From: Calothrix parasitica NIES-267
Lineage (GTDB): Bacteria; Cyanobacteriota; Cyanobacteriia; Cyanobacteriales; Nostocaceae
Length of the DNA: 64,000 nt
Direction of reading: 5' to 3'
Assembly (NCBI RefSeq): GCF_002368095.1
Contig: NZ_AP018227.1
Coordinates: 291,178 to 355,177, forward strand
Shown: positions 9,204 through 17,886 of the stretch, piece by piece
Layout of the letters: every line of letters begins with the position of its first letter
Numbering within the stretch: position 1 is the first letter of the stretch
Notes under the pieces: model-generated
Told to the model about the DNA's origin: nothing
The model's input: the letters and a program-made list of their open reading frames with translations, nothing else
Database searches by the model: none
Program-made: the position numbers and the translations under genes

Positions 9204-9368
9204 AGAGGATGTTTTAAAAGTCGGATTTAATACTTTACCTGGCGACTGCAAGTCGCAGCTACACAAGCAAAACCCACCTCTGTGGGTTATAAATCTATTA
9301 GTCCACGGAGGTGGACTTTGGCTGTGTAGTAGCGGTTTTAACCGCCGGATACTTTTAAAACATCCTCT
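9204..9368. repeat. MITE-like repeat, family B, copy 1 (uninterrupted)
   Basis: 165 bp with perfect 17-bp terminal inverted repeats (AGAGGATGTTTTAAAAG and its complement). The interior has further inverted segments (CCACCTCTGTGGG; CCACGGAGGTGG; GCGGTTTTAACCGC). It does not code. The second copy at 42102-42291 differs chiefly by a 25-bp nested insertion. Confidence 0.88.
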
Positions 9369-9533
9369 TAACTAAAAATGTAATATTGTTGAAATTATCT
9401 CATGGGGAATTTACTTAGAAAATTAATTTCATAAAGTTTTCTAGAAGTTTATTTAATTTTCTACGGTTATTTAGGCGCATTTTTCGGGGAATATGCGGAT
9501 TTTCAATTAAGTAGAATAAAAATCTCTTTTCTT

Positions 9534-9580
9534 CCCCTCTCCTTGACAAGGAGAGGGGTGTCCGTAAGGACGGGGTGAGG
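9534..9580. repeat. Palindromic repeat downstream of pnkp
   Basis: A perfect hairpin (CCCCTCTCCTT / AAGGAGAGGGG) followed by GTGTCCGTAAGGACGGGGTGAGG. A related arrangement in opposite order lies on the other side of pnkp at 12315-12372. The hairpin could also end pnkp transcription, although no T tract follows on the minus strand. Confidence 0.6.
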
Positions 9581-9603
9581 TCTAATTCAAAACATAAAAT
9601 CCC

Positions 9604-12240
9604 CTACAACCTCGGGTCTACCGGTTCACTTTCCAAAGCCAAAATTCCAAATACACATTCATGAACCCGTCGTAATGGAGAATCAGCAACGAATCTTTCC
9701 AATGCTTCCACACCCAAAGCAAATTCTCGCATTGCTAAGGAGCGTTTTAACGACAACCCCCGCTTTCTCAATCGTTCTAAGTTCTCCTCAGTAGTATATT
9801 CCGCTCCGTAAATTATCCGCAGATATTCTTTACCCCGACATTTCACTGCTGGTTGCAAAATTCCCCGGTTACCTTTGACGATAAATTCCATCGGTTTAAC
9901 AACCATCCCCTCACCACCTTTACTGGTCATTTCTTCCCACCAGTGGGTTCCTTCGGCTTCGCTGCTGGGGTCGTTTACATCTATAATTTTGTAATTGGTT
10001 GCCATTAATAATTCTGAGTTGGCTGTTTCTAAAATCGCAGCTTGTTCCATGTGCCAGGAATGGTTCTTATCTGTATGTAACGTACCTTCTGTAGCTAAAA
10101 TATGGAATGGTGCAAGTTTGATATCGGAAATATCCTTAACTTCCCAACAGTAGCGACGGTAAGCGTCTACATACTGATTTGCCATTTCTTGACGTTCTTG
10201 AAATTTACTTAATAACGAGTCAACTTCAACACCGTTTTGGCTAGCTTGAGCAAGTACATTTATGGCATTACTTAAAGCGGGACGAGAAGCCGCACCTACT
10301 GCTGCATATTGGTTACGGATTAATCCTTGAGCTTTTGCAGACCAGGGCATCAGTTCGCAATCGAGACATACCCAATCGGTGTTTAATCTCGACCAAAAAT
10401 CACTTTCAGAAAGAGCGTTATTTACCCGTTGAAGAAATTCCGCTTCTAATTCCGAATTATTAAAAAAGCGTCTGCCGGTGCGAGTGTAACAAATACCGAT
10501 TCCTTCGTTAACAATTCCAAATTTTCTTTTAACAGCTTCCTCATCGCGACATACGATAACCACCGCTCGCGAACCCATGTGTTTTTCTTCGCAAATTACT
10601 TCAGTAACTCCTTGGTTTTTATAATAAGCAAAAGCTTGTTTGGGATGCTCCAAATATCCGGGTAATTGAGAAGTTTCTACGGGTGACATGGTAGGAGGAA
10701 GGTAAATCAACCATTTGGGATTCGCAGCAAACCGACTCATCACTTCTAAAGCAGCAATTGAATTTTCTTCGCGGATGGTAATCTTGTTTTGCAGACGGAC
10801 ATTAATAATCCGCTTACCCAGGACATCATCAATATTTAAAACATCATCTAATTGCTGCTGGGAACTCATTCCCGTCACGGTACTATTCCCCAAAGGTTTC
10901 ACGGGTTCGCAATAAACTTTCGCAGCATCAACGCTAACTAATTCCCTTTCCGGATACCTTAAAGCAGTTAACTTTCCACCAAAAACGCAACCAGTATCAA
11001 TATCAATTGTATTATTCAACCATTCCGCTTCCGGTACGGGAGTATGTCCGTAAACCACCATCGCTTCACCGCGATATTCCGCAGCCCAATTGTACCTGAC
11101 TGGTAAACCAAATTCATCGATTTCACCGGTAGTTTCACCATAAAGTGCAAAACTCCGCACCTTTCCCGAACCTCTCCCCTGCATTTCTTCTCTCATTCCT
11201 GCATGAGCTACTACCAACTTTCCATCATCTAGGACGAAATGACTTACTAAGGAGTCAATAAAATTTTCAACTTCTTTAAGAAAAGGTTCTTTCACTTCTG
11301 GTGATAAAGCTTCGATTTCCGCAACAGTTTGCTCTAAACCGTGATTGATTTTAACTTTTTTACCGCGTATTTGCCGTAAAAGCTTGTGTTCGTGATTACC
11401 GGGGACGCAGATAGCAGAACCCGATTCAACCATGCTTTTTACCAGTTTGACAGTATCCAGAATTCGGGGACCTCTATCTACTAAATCACCGAGGAATAAG
11501 GCTTTGCGTCCTTCAGGATGGGAGTAAGTATGAGAGGGAGAAGAGGGGGGAGAAGGGGTAGAATTAATATTTTTAACTACTAACTGCTCACTGTTCACTG
11601 ATAACTGTTCACTGTTAACTGACTTCTGGTAGCCTAGTTTTTCTAGCAGTAATTCTAATTCGTCACAGCAACCGTGAATATCACCGATAATATCAAATGG
11701 CCCGTGCTCGTGTTTGCGATTGTTCCATAATGGTTGACGTTTGATTTCTACAGCTTCGATTTCTTCGATAGAATTAAGTACGTAAACAAAGCGAAAACCT
11801 TCTTTTTGTAAACCTCTTAAGGAACGTCTTAAATTTTGCACGTGACGCTGAACTACGTAAGAACCAAATTGTCTATCCGGACGTTGTTTATTGCGTTCGT
11901 GACAGACATGTTCTGGTAGATTTAAAACAATTGCAACGGGTAGACAATGATATTCTCTTGCTAAGTTGACATAATATTTGCGGTCTTCTTTTTGAACGTT
12001 GGTTGCGTCAATTACCGTGAGCTTGGCTGCTGCTAAACGTTTATGAGCGATGTAGTGAAGTAAGTCAAAAGCGTCCTTGGAAGCTGCTTGGCTATTTTCA
12101 TCGTTGGACACCAATCCGCGACAAAAATCGGAGGATAAGACTTCAAATGGTTGAAAATGTTTTTTAGCAAAGCTTGATTTACCAGAACCGGATGCACCGA
12201 TTAGCGTTACTAACGATAGTTCGGGGATAGTTATTTTCAT
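9604..12240 (-). CDS. pnkp: Polynucleotide kinase-phosphatase-ligase (Pnkp), RNA repair
   Basis: 878 residues with the full bacterial Pnkp architecture. The N-terminal 5'-OH kinase has P-loop GASGSGKSS (15-23, Lys-21). The metallophosphatase that removes 2',3'-cyclic phosphate has GDIHGC (186-191), GDLVDRG (251-257), GNHEH (281-285) and VYGHTP (397-402). The C-terminal adenylyltransferase/ligase has nucleotidyl-attachment motif EEKHMGSR (Lys-553). Pnkp forms a repair enzyme with Hen1, which is encoded at 17887-19275. An unusual 35-residue insert at about 206-240, between the first two phosphatase motifs, comes from a heptamer DNA repeat (separate entry). The length is otherwise near the family norm of about 850. 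The product is cytoplasmic. Confidence 0.95.
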   Translation of the reverse strand: MKITIPELSLVTLIGASGSGKSSFAKKHFQPFEVLSSDFCRGLVSNDENSQAASKDAFDLLHYIAHKRLAAAKLTVIDATNVQKEDRKYYVNLAREYHCLPVAIVLNLPEHVCHERNKQRPDRQFGSYVVQRHVQNLRRSLRGLQKEGFRFVYVLNSIEEIEAVEIKRQPLWNNRKHEHGPFDIIGDIHGCCDELELLLEKLGYQKSVNSEQLSVNSEQLVVKNINSTPSPPSSPSHTYSHPEGRKALFLGDLVDRGPRILDTVKLVKSMVESGSAICVPGNHEHKLLRQIRGKKVKINHGLEQTVAEIEALSPEVKEPFLKEVENFIDSLVSHFVLDDGKLVVAHAGMREEMQGRGSGKVRSFALYGETTGEIDEFGLPVRYNWAAEYRGEAMVVYGHTPVPEAEWLNNTIDIDTGCVFGGKLTALRYPERELVSVDAAKVYCEPVKPLGNSTVTGMSSQQQLDDVLNIDDVLGKRIINVRLQNKITIREENSIAALEVMSRFAANPKWLIYLPPTMSPVETSQLPGYLEHPKQAFAYYKNQGVTEVICEEKHMGSRAVVIVCRDEEAVKRKFGIVNEGIGICYTRTGRRFFNNSELEAEFLQRVNNALSESDFWSRLNTDWVCLDCELMPWSAKAQGLIRNQYAAVGAASRPALSNAINVLAQASQNGVEVDSLLSKFQERQEMANQYVDAYRRYCWEVKDISDIKLAPFHILATEGTLHTDKNHSWHMEQAAILETANSELLMATNYKIIDVNDPSSEAEGTHWWEEMTSKGGEGMVVKPMEFIVKGNRGILQPAVKCRGKEYLRIIYGAEYTTEENLERLRKRGLSLKRSLAMREFALGVEALERFVADSPLRRVHECVFGILALESEPVDPRL
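11521..11625 (-). repeat. Heptamer-repeat insert translated in frame within pnkp
   Basis: A 105-bp stretch containing TAACTGTTCACTG-type heptamers and a purine-rich segment. It is read in frame as residues about 206-240 (SVNSEQLSVNSEQL, then a Ser/Pro-rich part). The same heptamers occur in intergenic repeats of this window (for example near 30890 and 52320). It separates conserved phosphatase motifs that are normally closer together. Confidence 0.8.
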
Positions 12241-12314
12241 CGCTGCTTAAGAATATAATGAACCACAAAGGGAATATCAAATATACTGATTTATTTACCG
12301 TATGTTATAGCCTT

Positions 12315-12372
12315 ACTCCGTCCTGCGGACACCCCTCTCTGCTATTTTGGAGAGGGGAAGGGGGTGAGGTTT
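12315..12372. repeat. Palindromic repeat upstream of pnkp
   Basis: TCCGTCCTGCGGACACCCCTCTCT, then a spacer and GGAGAGGGGAAGGGGGTGAGG. It contains the CCCCTCTC/GAGAGGGG arms and the GTCC/GGAC small palindrome also found at 9534-9580, so pnkp is flanked by two related elements. Confidence 0.6.
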
Positions 12373-12423
12373 TTCGGTAAACTTTTACTCGTTGTAAGGG
12401 AAACCTCTTCCTTCCAACCAGTT

Positions 12424-12702
12424 TTATTTTTCAATTAAGTTAATAATAGCTTTATGAATTGAAGATGCTTGATAATTCTTCACAATAATATCTGGTAAGG
12501 TCGCAAACTCTTCATCTATCCAATCAAGATTATTCACATTATTCAAAAAATATTTTTTGCTCCAAATATTTAAACTAATCTTTTTACCATTAGAAAAATA
12601 TATGATGGCATTACAATATTCTTCACCAAATCTTTTATCTAATTCAATATTATATTCATCAACTTCGAGCCATATTCTGTATTGATGCTCTGAATTGTTC
12701 AT
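12424..12702 (-). CDS. Hypothetical protein
   Basis: 92 residues, no membrane segment, rich in Asn, Ile and aromatic residues. The pattern YRIWLEVDEYN ... AIIYFSNGKKISLNIWSKKYF suggests an alternating beta structure followed by a C-terminal helix. I do not recognise a family. It stands alone between pnkp and a TPR gene. Confidence 0.6.
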   Translation of the reverse strand: MNNSEHQYRIWLEVDEYNIELDKRFGEEYCNAIIYFSNGKKISLNIWSKKYFLNNVNNLDWIDEEFATLPDIIVKNYQASSIHKAIINLIEK

Positions 12703-12841
12703 TATTATACATTAAAACTAAGAAAATATATTTTTTTAATTAAGCACTGTTCGCAGTGTAATAGATATGATTATTATCTGTTATAAATGGATTAATTAAA
12801 TTCAATTTTCTTCTTTTTCATAAGAAACTTTAAAATCTAAA

Positions 12842-14155
12842 ATGAATTTATCTGATTGCTGGAAAGGCTTGCATCATCTAGGGGTATCTCTTATAGAACT
12901 TAAGCGCTTTGAAGAAGCGCTACTAATTTACAATCAAATTTTAGAATCTGAACCAAACGCTTACGATGCTCTTGTCTTCCGGGGAATCGCACTACAAGGT
13001 TTAGAAAGTTTTGAAGAAGCGCTGATTGATTTTGATAGAGCAATCGCACATTCATCTGATTCTCCTTATGTTTGGTATGAGAGGGGAATGGCTTTATATA
13101 AACTCGGAAGATTACCAGAGACCCTCGCATCTATTGATATCGCTATAGAACTTCAGCCTGATTACCTTAAAGCTTTGTTATTGCGAGGTATGGTACTTCT
13201 AGAACAAAAAAGATTAGAAACAGCACTAATCAGTTTTGAAAAACTCATAAAAATGAAGCCTAATTATTCACAAGCTTGGCATGAGAAAGGCTTGACACTC
13301 TATGAATTAGGTCAGTTAGAATATGCTGTCATGTGCTTTGATAAAGCAATCGATTTCAAACCAAATTTCGAGTTAGCTTGGTATGATAAAGGTATTGCTT
13401 TATTCGATTTAGGAAAATTTAAATCTGCTTTAACTTGTTTTGAGAAAGTAATCGAAATTCAGCCATTCCATGCAAATGCTTGGTACGAGAAAGGCTGTAC
13501 TCTAGATAAATTAGGAAAGTTAGAGGATGCCATTAGCTGTTTTAAGAAAGCAGTAGAAATTAAGTCTGATTCTCCAGAAGCTTTAAATAGAATGGCAGAT
13601 ATTCTATATAGTTTGGGAAAATTAGAAGATGCTATTGATACTTTTAATAAACTGATACAATTAGACCCTAAAAATTGCCAAATTCGCAATCGCTTGGGGA
13701 CTACTCTAGGTAAGTCAGAAAGATATGAAGATGCAATTAGAGTTTTTGATAAAGTAATAGAAATAGACTCACACAACTATGTCGCACATTGCTTTAGAGG
13801 TTTTACGCTTCATAAATTAGGACAACATGAAGATGCAATTAGAGCTTTCAATCAAGCAATAGAAATTAATCCAAATTATGACTTAGCATGGAAAATATAT
13901 GGTTCGGTGCTGCATAAATTAGAAAGAAACGAAGAAGCAATTTTATTTTTCGATAAAGCTTTAGATTTATGTCCAAACCAGCCAAATATTCTATATGATA
14001 AAGCTTGCTGCTATGTGGCTTTAGATCAGATAGATTTAGCAATTATAAATTTACAAAAAGCGATAATTATTAATCCCAAAGAATTCCGTGACAAAGTTAA
14101 AAATGAGTCATATTTCGATAAAATTCGCGATGATATAAGATTTCAAGCTTTATAG
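12842..14155 (+). CDS. Tetratricopeptide-repeat protein
   Basis: 437 residues made almost entirely of about twelve 34-residue TPR units, each with the W/A-Y-x-x-G-x-x-L-x-x-L-x-R-x-E-x-A pattern and a closing N-P or K-P turn (for example AWYDKGIALFDLGKFKSALT and AWYEKGCTLDKLGKLEDAIS). There is no signal peptide and no catalytic domain, so it is probably a cytoplasmic scaffold for protein-protein contacts. It sits between the two RNA-repair loci but on the opposite strand, so shared function is not implied. Confidence 0.9.
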   Translation: MNLSDCWKGLHHLGVSLIELKRFEEALLIYNQILESEPNAYDALVFRGIALQGLESFEEALIDFDRAIAHSSDSPYVWYERGMALYKLGRLPETLASIDIAIELQPDYLKALLLRGMVLLEQKRLETALISFEKLIKMKPNYSQAWHEKGLTLYELGQLEYAVMCFDKAIDFKPNFELAWYDKGIALFDLGKFKSALTCFEKVIEIQPFHANAWYEKGCTLDKLGKLEDAISCFKKAVEIKSDSPEALNRMADILYSLGKLEDAIDTFNKLIQLDPKNCQIRNRLGTTLGKSERYEDAIRVFDKVIEIDSHNYVAHCFRGFTLHKLGQHEDAIRAFNQAIEINPNYDLAWKIYGSVLHKLERNEEAILFFDKALDLCPNQPNILYDKACCYVALDQIDLAIINLQKAIIINPKEFRDKVKNESYFDKIRDDIRFQAL

Positions 14156-14898
14156 TGCTGCATAAATTGAAAATTTCATCTACTTTCCTCTCCATACTAG
14201 GGAAAAGGATAGGGGATTCGTACCTTTGACCTTTCCCTAATTTTTTATTTTTAGAGTTAGTTCTAATGAATTTATATTTTTGTAGGCAAATAATTATTTT
14301 TTTTGGATTTTGCGAAAATGATAATATGTATAGTTTTTTGCTTAAACTAGCCGCAACTCAATATGAGATTAATTGATTTCACAATATAATTTTTACCACA
14401 AAATTAAGGGTAGCAAATGCAGAGAGAGAAAAAATCTGCGTAATTTTTTTGTATTTAATAACATGTAGATAGTCATTTTTACGGCAGACAAATATAAATA
14501 TAATTAACCTATCAGAGGCGCTATAAATGCATATTCCACAATAATTCATTGCAATGAATGCAAAATTGCTGTGTAAATACTTTCATTTCTAAATTATTCA
14601 TACTAAGTTAAATGCTTTAAATAAGAATACAAGTATTTACCATGGTGAAAGTATGAATGTATTTTACTCATTATAAGAAGTCGTATTTATTACACCCTTA
14701 AGTTACTTCTTTAATTGCTTAAGTTAACTTGTGCAATTCAGCAAAACATTACAGGCTAATATTGTTTGCTCAACATGCTGATAAGGTTTTATTTGATGCT
14801 TAGCATAATCAATAAAAGCTTTAGACAGAGCGCAGTATTACCGCAAATTGTTTTAATTTAAACAGTTTAATTTTTGACAACAAAGAGGTGTAATTAAC
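14156..14898. other. Long intergenic region upstream of an RTX gene
   Basis: 743 bp of AT-rich DNA with no credible gene. A GGTAATA-type heptamer remnant and short palindromes occur early (about 14180-14250). The part next to the RTX start is probably a long leader with the promoter. No riboswitch-like structure was recognised. Confidence 0.5.
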
Positions 14899-15876
14899 AT
14901 GGCGAATATTAATGGTACAGCAGGTAGAGACCAGCTTGTCGGTAGTCCGGTCGATGATTTAATCAAAGGTTTAGCTGGTAACGATAATATATTTGCTGGT
15001 GACGGTAATGACACTATTCAACTTGGCAAGGGTGACGATTTTGTACTTGCTGAAGGTGGTAATGACACTGTTAAAGGTGGAAGCGGAACCGATTTGATTT
15101 CAGGTGGTTCCGGAGATGATTCGCTTCTGGGAGGTGATGATAACGACAACTTACTTGGTGAAGCTGGAGATGATACTATTCTCGGTGGAAAGGGGAACGA
15201 CAACCTAGCTGGAGATGATATTTTGGGTAGCATCTCGGGGAATGATGTTCTTCGTGGAGGTGAAGGACAAGACAATTTAGCTGGTGGTCCGGGAAATGAC
15301 CAAGTATTTGGTGGAAGTGGTGAAGATTTGATGACGGGTAATACCGGAGATGATGAAGTAAGAGGAGGTGCAGGTAATGATTTAGTATTCGGTGGTGAAT
15401 CGGGGAACGATTCGGTATATGGTGGCAGTGGTGATGACACAGTTATTGGTGAATCAGGGAACGATGAAATTTTTGGTGGTCAAGGAAACGATATTTTATT
15501 TGGAACAACATTCGACCCTACTCAAGGACTTGGTACGGGAGAAGTTGACGTTTTAACAGGTGGTAATGGTAACGATGCATTTGTTTTAGCCGGAGAACTT
15601 TTAGACGGTACCAAGGCTGTTTTCTATAATGACAACGACACTTCGAGTGCTGGAATTGATGATTATGCAGTAATTACAGACTTTCAGAATAACGATATTA
15701 TCCAATTGATTGGTTCTGGAAGTGATTATTCTCTTGGGGTATCGACCGAGGGTTTAGAGTCGGGAACCGGTATATTTTTTAACGATGGTGAAAACCCAGA
15801 ATTAATTGGGATTGTTGCAGATATATCCCCCGACAGTTTGAGTTTAGATGATTCCAGTCAATTTAATTTTATCTGA
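14899..15876 (+). CDS. RTX calcium-binding protein
   Basis: 325 residues. It begins ANINGTAGRDQLVGSPVDDLIKG and runs through about 19 glycine/aspartate nonapeptides (GGxGxDxLx) to about residue 205. A C-terminal domain of about 110 residues follows, with DVLTGGNGNDAFVLAGE and AVITDFQNNDIIQLIGSGSDY, as in cyanobacterial RTX proteins. The absence of a signal peptide fits type I secretion through the C-terminus. The start is preceded by AAAGAGGTGTAATTAAC, a plausible ribosome-binding site. Calcium-dependent folding outside the cell is known for the family; its role here is unknown. Confidence 0.88.
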   Translation: MANINGTAGRDQLVGSPVDDLIKGLAGNDNIFAGDGNDTIQLGKGDDFVLAEGGNDTVKGGSGTDLISGGSGDDSLLGGDDNDNLLGEAGDDTILGGKGNDNLAGDDILGSISGNDVLRGGEGQDNLAGGPGNDQVFGGSGEDLMTGNTGDDEVRGGAGNDLVFGGESGNDSVYGGSGDDTVIGESGNDEIFGGQGNDILFGTTFDPTQGLGTGEVDVLTGGNGNDAFVLAGELLDGTKAVFYNDNDTSSAGIDDYAVITDFQNNDIIQLIGSGSDYSLGVSTEGLESGTGIFFNDGENPELIGIVADISPDSLSLDDSSQFNFI

Positions 15877-16039
15877 TTATCAACTGCAATAGTTGTCTAA
15901 AGAAACTTACACAGTCGTCTTTAGACAACTGTTGTTATTAATCGGGGAATTATATTCTTCGGTAATGTTGAGATTGCAAAAATATGGATTGATAAAACGG
16001 TGTTCGTGTTTCACCAAAGATAATTAGAGGGGTTGACTT

Positions 16040-16228
16040 ATGAGTAAAATCAATGGATTTGTTGGATGCAGAAATTTTTTGAAATTGGTTGGTATTGGTA
16101 GCACTCTAGCAGCAACAACGATAGGTGGTAAAAGTATTTTATTTTCAGAAGCTGTTATTGCTCGGAAGGTCGTTAATTCACAAGAAAGTCTCCAAACTAT
16201 TTCTCCTGATGAAGGATTACAAGTTTGA
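16040..16228 (+). CDS. Small protein with a degenerate Tat-like leader, possibly a gene remnant
   Basis: 62 residues. GCRNFLKLVGIGSTLAATTIGG looks like a twin-arginine signal (R-R-x-F-L-K) in which the first Arg has become Cys. It is followed by SEAVIARKV and about 20 residues before a stop. AGAGGGG lies 8 bp before the ATG. It may be the start of a lost Tat-exported enzyme or a genuine small exported peptide. No domain follows the stop. Confidence 0.45.
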   Translation: MSKINGFVGCRNFLKLVGIGSTLAATTIGGKSILFSEAVIARKVVNSQESLQTISPDEGLQV

Positions 16229-16307
16229 TAGATTTTATTTACGATTTAACAACGATATATTAATATTTTGACAACTATAGCATTCCTAAATCATTTGTGA
16301 GATTTGA

Positions 16308-16338
16308 GAAACCCGGTTTTTTGGAAAAACCGGGTTTC
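16308..16338 (-). terminator. Perfect 14-bp-arm hairpin
   Basis: GAAACCCGGTTTTT / AAAAACCGGGTTTC with a 3-nt loop, in the gap behind thg1 (minus) and the small gene at 16040. The same CCCGG/CCGGG motif type appears near 4926 and 16382. It may act as a terminator or be a dispersed palindrome; there is no clean T tract. Confidence 0.4.
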
Positions 16339-16445
16339 TGACATCTATCTTTCTCACGACTCATATAGGATTGCTATATAAACCGGGTTTATTTGAGATT
16401 CTAGACAATGATTTAATAAGTAATTAAACAAAATTAATTACACAA

Positions 16446-16519
16446 TGTCATTGCGAGTGGAACGGAGTGAAACGAAGCAATCACAAGGGTTAGGATTACT
16501 TCGCTTCGCTCGTAATGAC
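16446..16519. repeat. Dispersed repeat with inverted ends
   Basis: GTCATTGCGAGTGGAACG at the left and the related CGCTCGTAATGAC at the right, with AGCAATCACAAGGGTTAGG inside. It shares wording with family A elements (TTGTCATTGCGA ... CGTAATGAC) and with about 6990-7050. It probably belongs to the same broad class of non-autonomous palindromic repeats. Confidence 0.6.
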
Positions 16520-16586
16520 GGTAAATATTTTTGTTCACTTACTTATGTCAGCTAACTATAATTATTCATAAATAATTGAAGTGATT

Positions 16587-17345
16587 TCAATACCCCAAAA
16601 GCTTTCCAATAAAGCCACTATAATCATCTTTCATCGGTAAATCCAATTCTCTTTTTATGCGTCTTCTCATTGTAAAAACAGTTTCTTCTTTAACCGGGTT
16701 ATATCCTTCTTTTTTGTATTCTTCCCAATACAAACCCATACCGCGTTTTTGCCAATTGGGTAATTCGTTAAAATTAATTCCGTGTTGAAATAATAATTCG
16801 TTTTTATCAGCTACCGATAAACCATCCATTATACTAGTAGCTTTCCTGGCTGTTTCTCCGTCTCCACGCAAACACCAATAACAGTGAGAATTCAGTGAAT
16901 TTCTATGAGCATCTTGCTGTCTCCAGCGGAAATAATCTATTACTTGTTGAATATTTGCGAGTTGAGAAATACGACAATCAAAACAACCCATATCCCCTAA
17001 AAGTAAGGAAAATTTCGCGCTCGCTTCTCCTGCTAAAACCGAGTTTATTTTACGGGTTTTACGATTAAAAGTTTCATCTTCTAAGCTGAATAGTAGAGAA
17101 ATTTCATCGCTTTGAGTATAACCGTAAATAATATCAAAGCCGCTATTCATTAAATGTTCTACAGTATCTAACATATAGTCGCGAAAACGTTCATCGTAGG
17201 GAGCTTTAAATTTATGAACTTCTTTCGTTAACTTAGTGAAACCGCGTCCATCTAATCTAGCTACAATATAAATTCCCGGTAATACGCAATAATCGTGAGC
17301 GGTTTCAAACACCCGCATTTTAGTATCAAGTTCATCAAACTTCAT
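16587..17345 (-). CDS. Thg1-like 3'-5' RNA polymerase (tRNA-His guanylyltransferase family)
   Basis: 252 residues. Thg1 family signatures: ARLDGRGFTKLT (Asp-32 region, metal ligand), GYTQSDEISLLF (Asp-80, Glu-81) and NSHCYWCLRGDG. Thg1-like enzymes add nucleotides to the 5' end of tRNA in the 3'-5' direction; bacterial forms repair truncated tRNA 5' ends. The gene overlaps the P-loop kinase upstream by 11 bp, and hen1 lies just beyond it. This strongly suggests that 5'-end addition is one step of an RNA-repair pathway here. That pathway role is inference; the fold assignment is firm. Confidence 0.9.
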   Translation of the reverse strand: MKFDELDTKMRVFETAHDYCVLPGIYIVARLDGRGFTKLTKEVHKFKAPYDERFRDYMLDTVEHLMNSGFDIIYGYTQSDEISLLFSLEDETFNRKTRKINSVLAGEASAKFSLLLGDMGCFDCRISQLANIQQVIDYFRWRQQDAHRNSLNSHCYWCLRGDGETARKATSIMDGLSVADKNELLFQHGINFNELPNWQKRGMGLYWEEYKKEGYNPVKEETVFTMRRRIKRELDLPMKDDYSGFIGKLLGY

Positions 17346-17784
17346 GCTTCCACTCCTCTACTTTAAATGAATAATCCGAACATGTTTTTACCGAGTATAT
17401 TGCATCAAATCCCTCGGTATAACTTGGTAAAACTAATTTTTTATAAGTTGATAATAATCCGACTAAAGGAATTACTTTTTTAGCTTCCCTTTGATTATTA
17501 CGTAGTTTGCAATCGGATAATCCTGAATCAAAATAATATCCTAATACCTGAAAACCTTGTAATTTAGCTGGAATAATATATTTGTGTCTTTCTTCTACTG
17601 TTGGGTTAGTGTTATCTATGACGATTTTTTGTTTAGCTGATAAACAAGCTTCAAAAATCAACTTTTCTCTATGACGAGTTTTGAGCATATCAAGATTAAT
17701 TCTGATGTGGCTATCAAGGAAGTATTCTCGGTAAAAGGTTGATTTCCCCGCACCTTGGATACCGATAAATATGATTGCTTGCAT
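17335..17784 (-). CDS. Small P-loop kinase resembling polynucleotide kinase
   Basis: 149 residues. P-loop GIQGAGKST (8-16), then INLDMLKTRHREK and VIDNTNPTVEERHKYI. This is the pattern shared by T4 Pnk-type and related AAA-like nucleotide/polynucleotide kinases; the N-terminal kinase of Pnkp at 9604 has the same order (DATNVQKEDRKYY). It is the middle gene of hen1 / kinase / thg1-like: 102 bp after hen1 and overlapping thg1 by 11 bp. A 5'-OH RNA kinase is the likely role, which would prepare an end for the Thg1-like enzyme or a ligase. The substrate is not shown by sequence. Confidence 0.8.
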   Translation of the reverse strand: MQAIIFIGIQGAGKSTFYREYFLDSHIRINLDMLKTRHREKLIFEACLSAKQKIVIDNTNPTVEERHKYIIPAKLQGFQVLGYYFDSGLSDCKLRNNQREAKKVIPLVGLLSTYKKLVLPSYTEGFDAIYSVKTCSDYSFKVEEWKHEV

Positions 17785-17841
17785 TTTGCTTTATTGCTGT
17801 TAAATTATCACATTAATATTCCTTATCAATCACAATCTGGG

Positions 17842-17864
17842 GAGACGTAGCAGTGCTACGTCTC
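17842..17864. repeat. 23-bp palindromic repeat, copy 1
   Basis: GAGACGTAGCA and its complement TGCTACGTCTC around a single G. Identical copies lie at 24025-24047 and 27462-27484. The flanking TACACA/TGTGTA words also recur. Confidence 0.85.
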
Positions 17865-17886
17865 TACACAGTTTTTTGTTTTACTA

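Noticed and set aside
15018..15440. 140-codon Pro/Ser-rich frame opposite the RTX gene
   Set aside because: The composition is the mirror of Gly/Asp repeats; it is a shadow of the plus-strand RTX protein.
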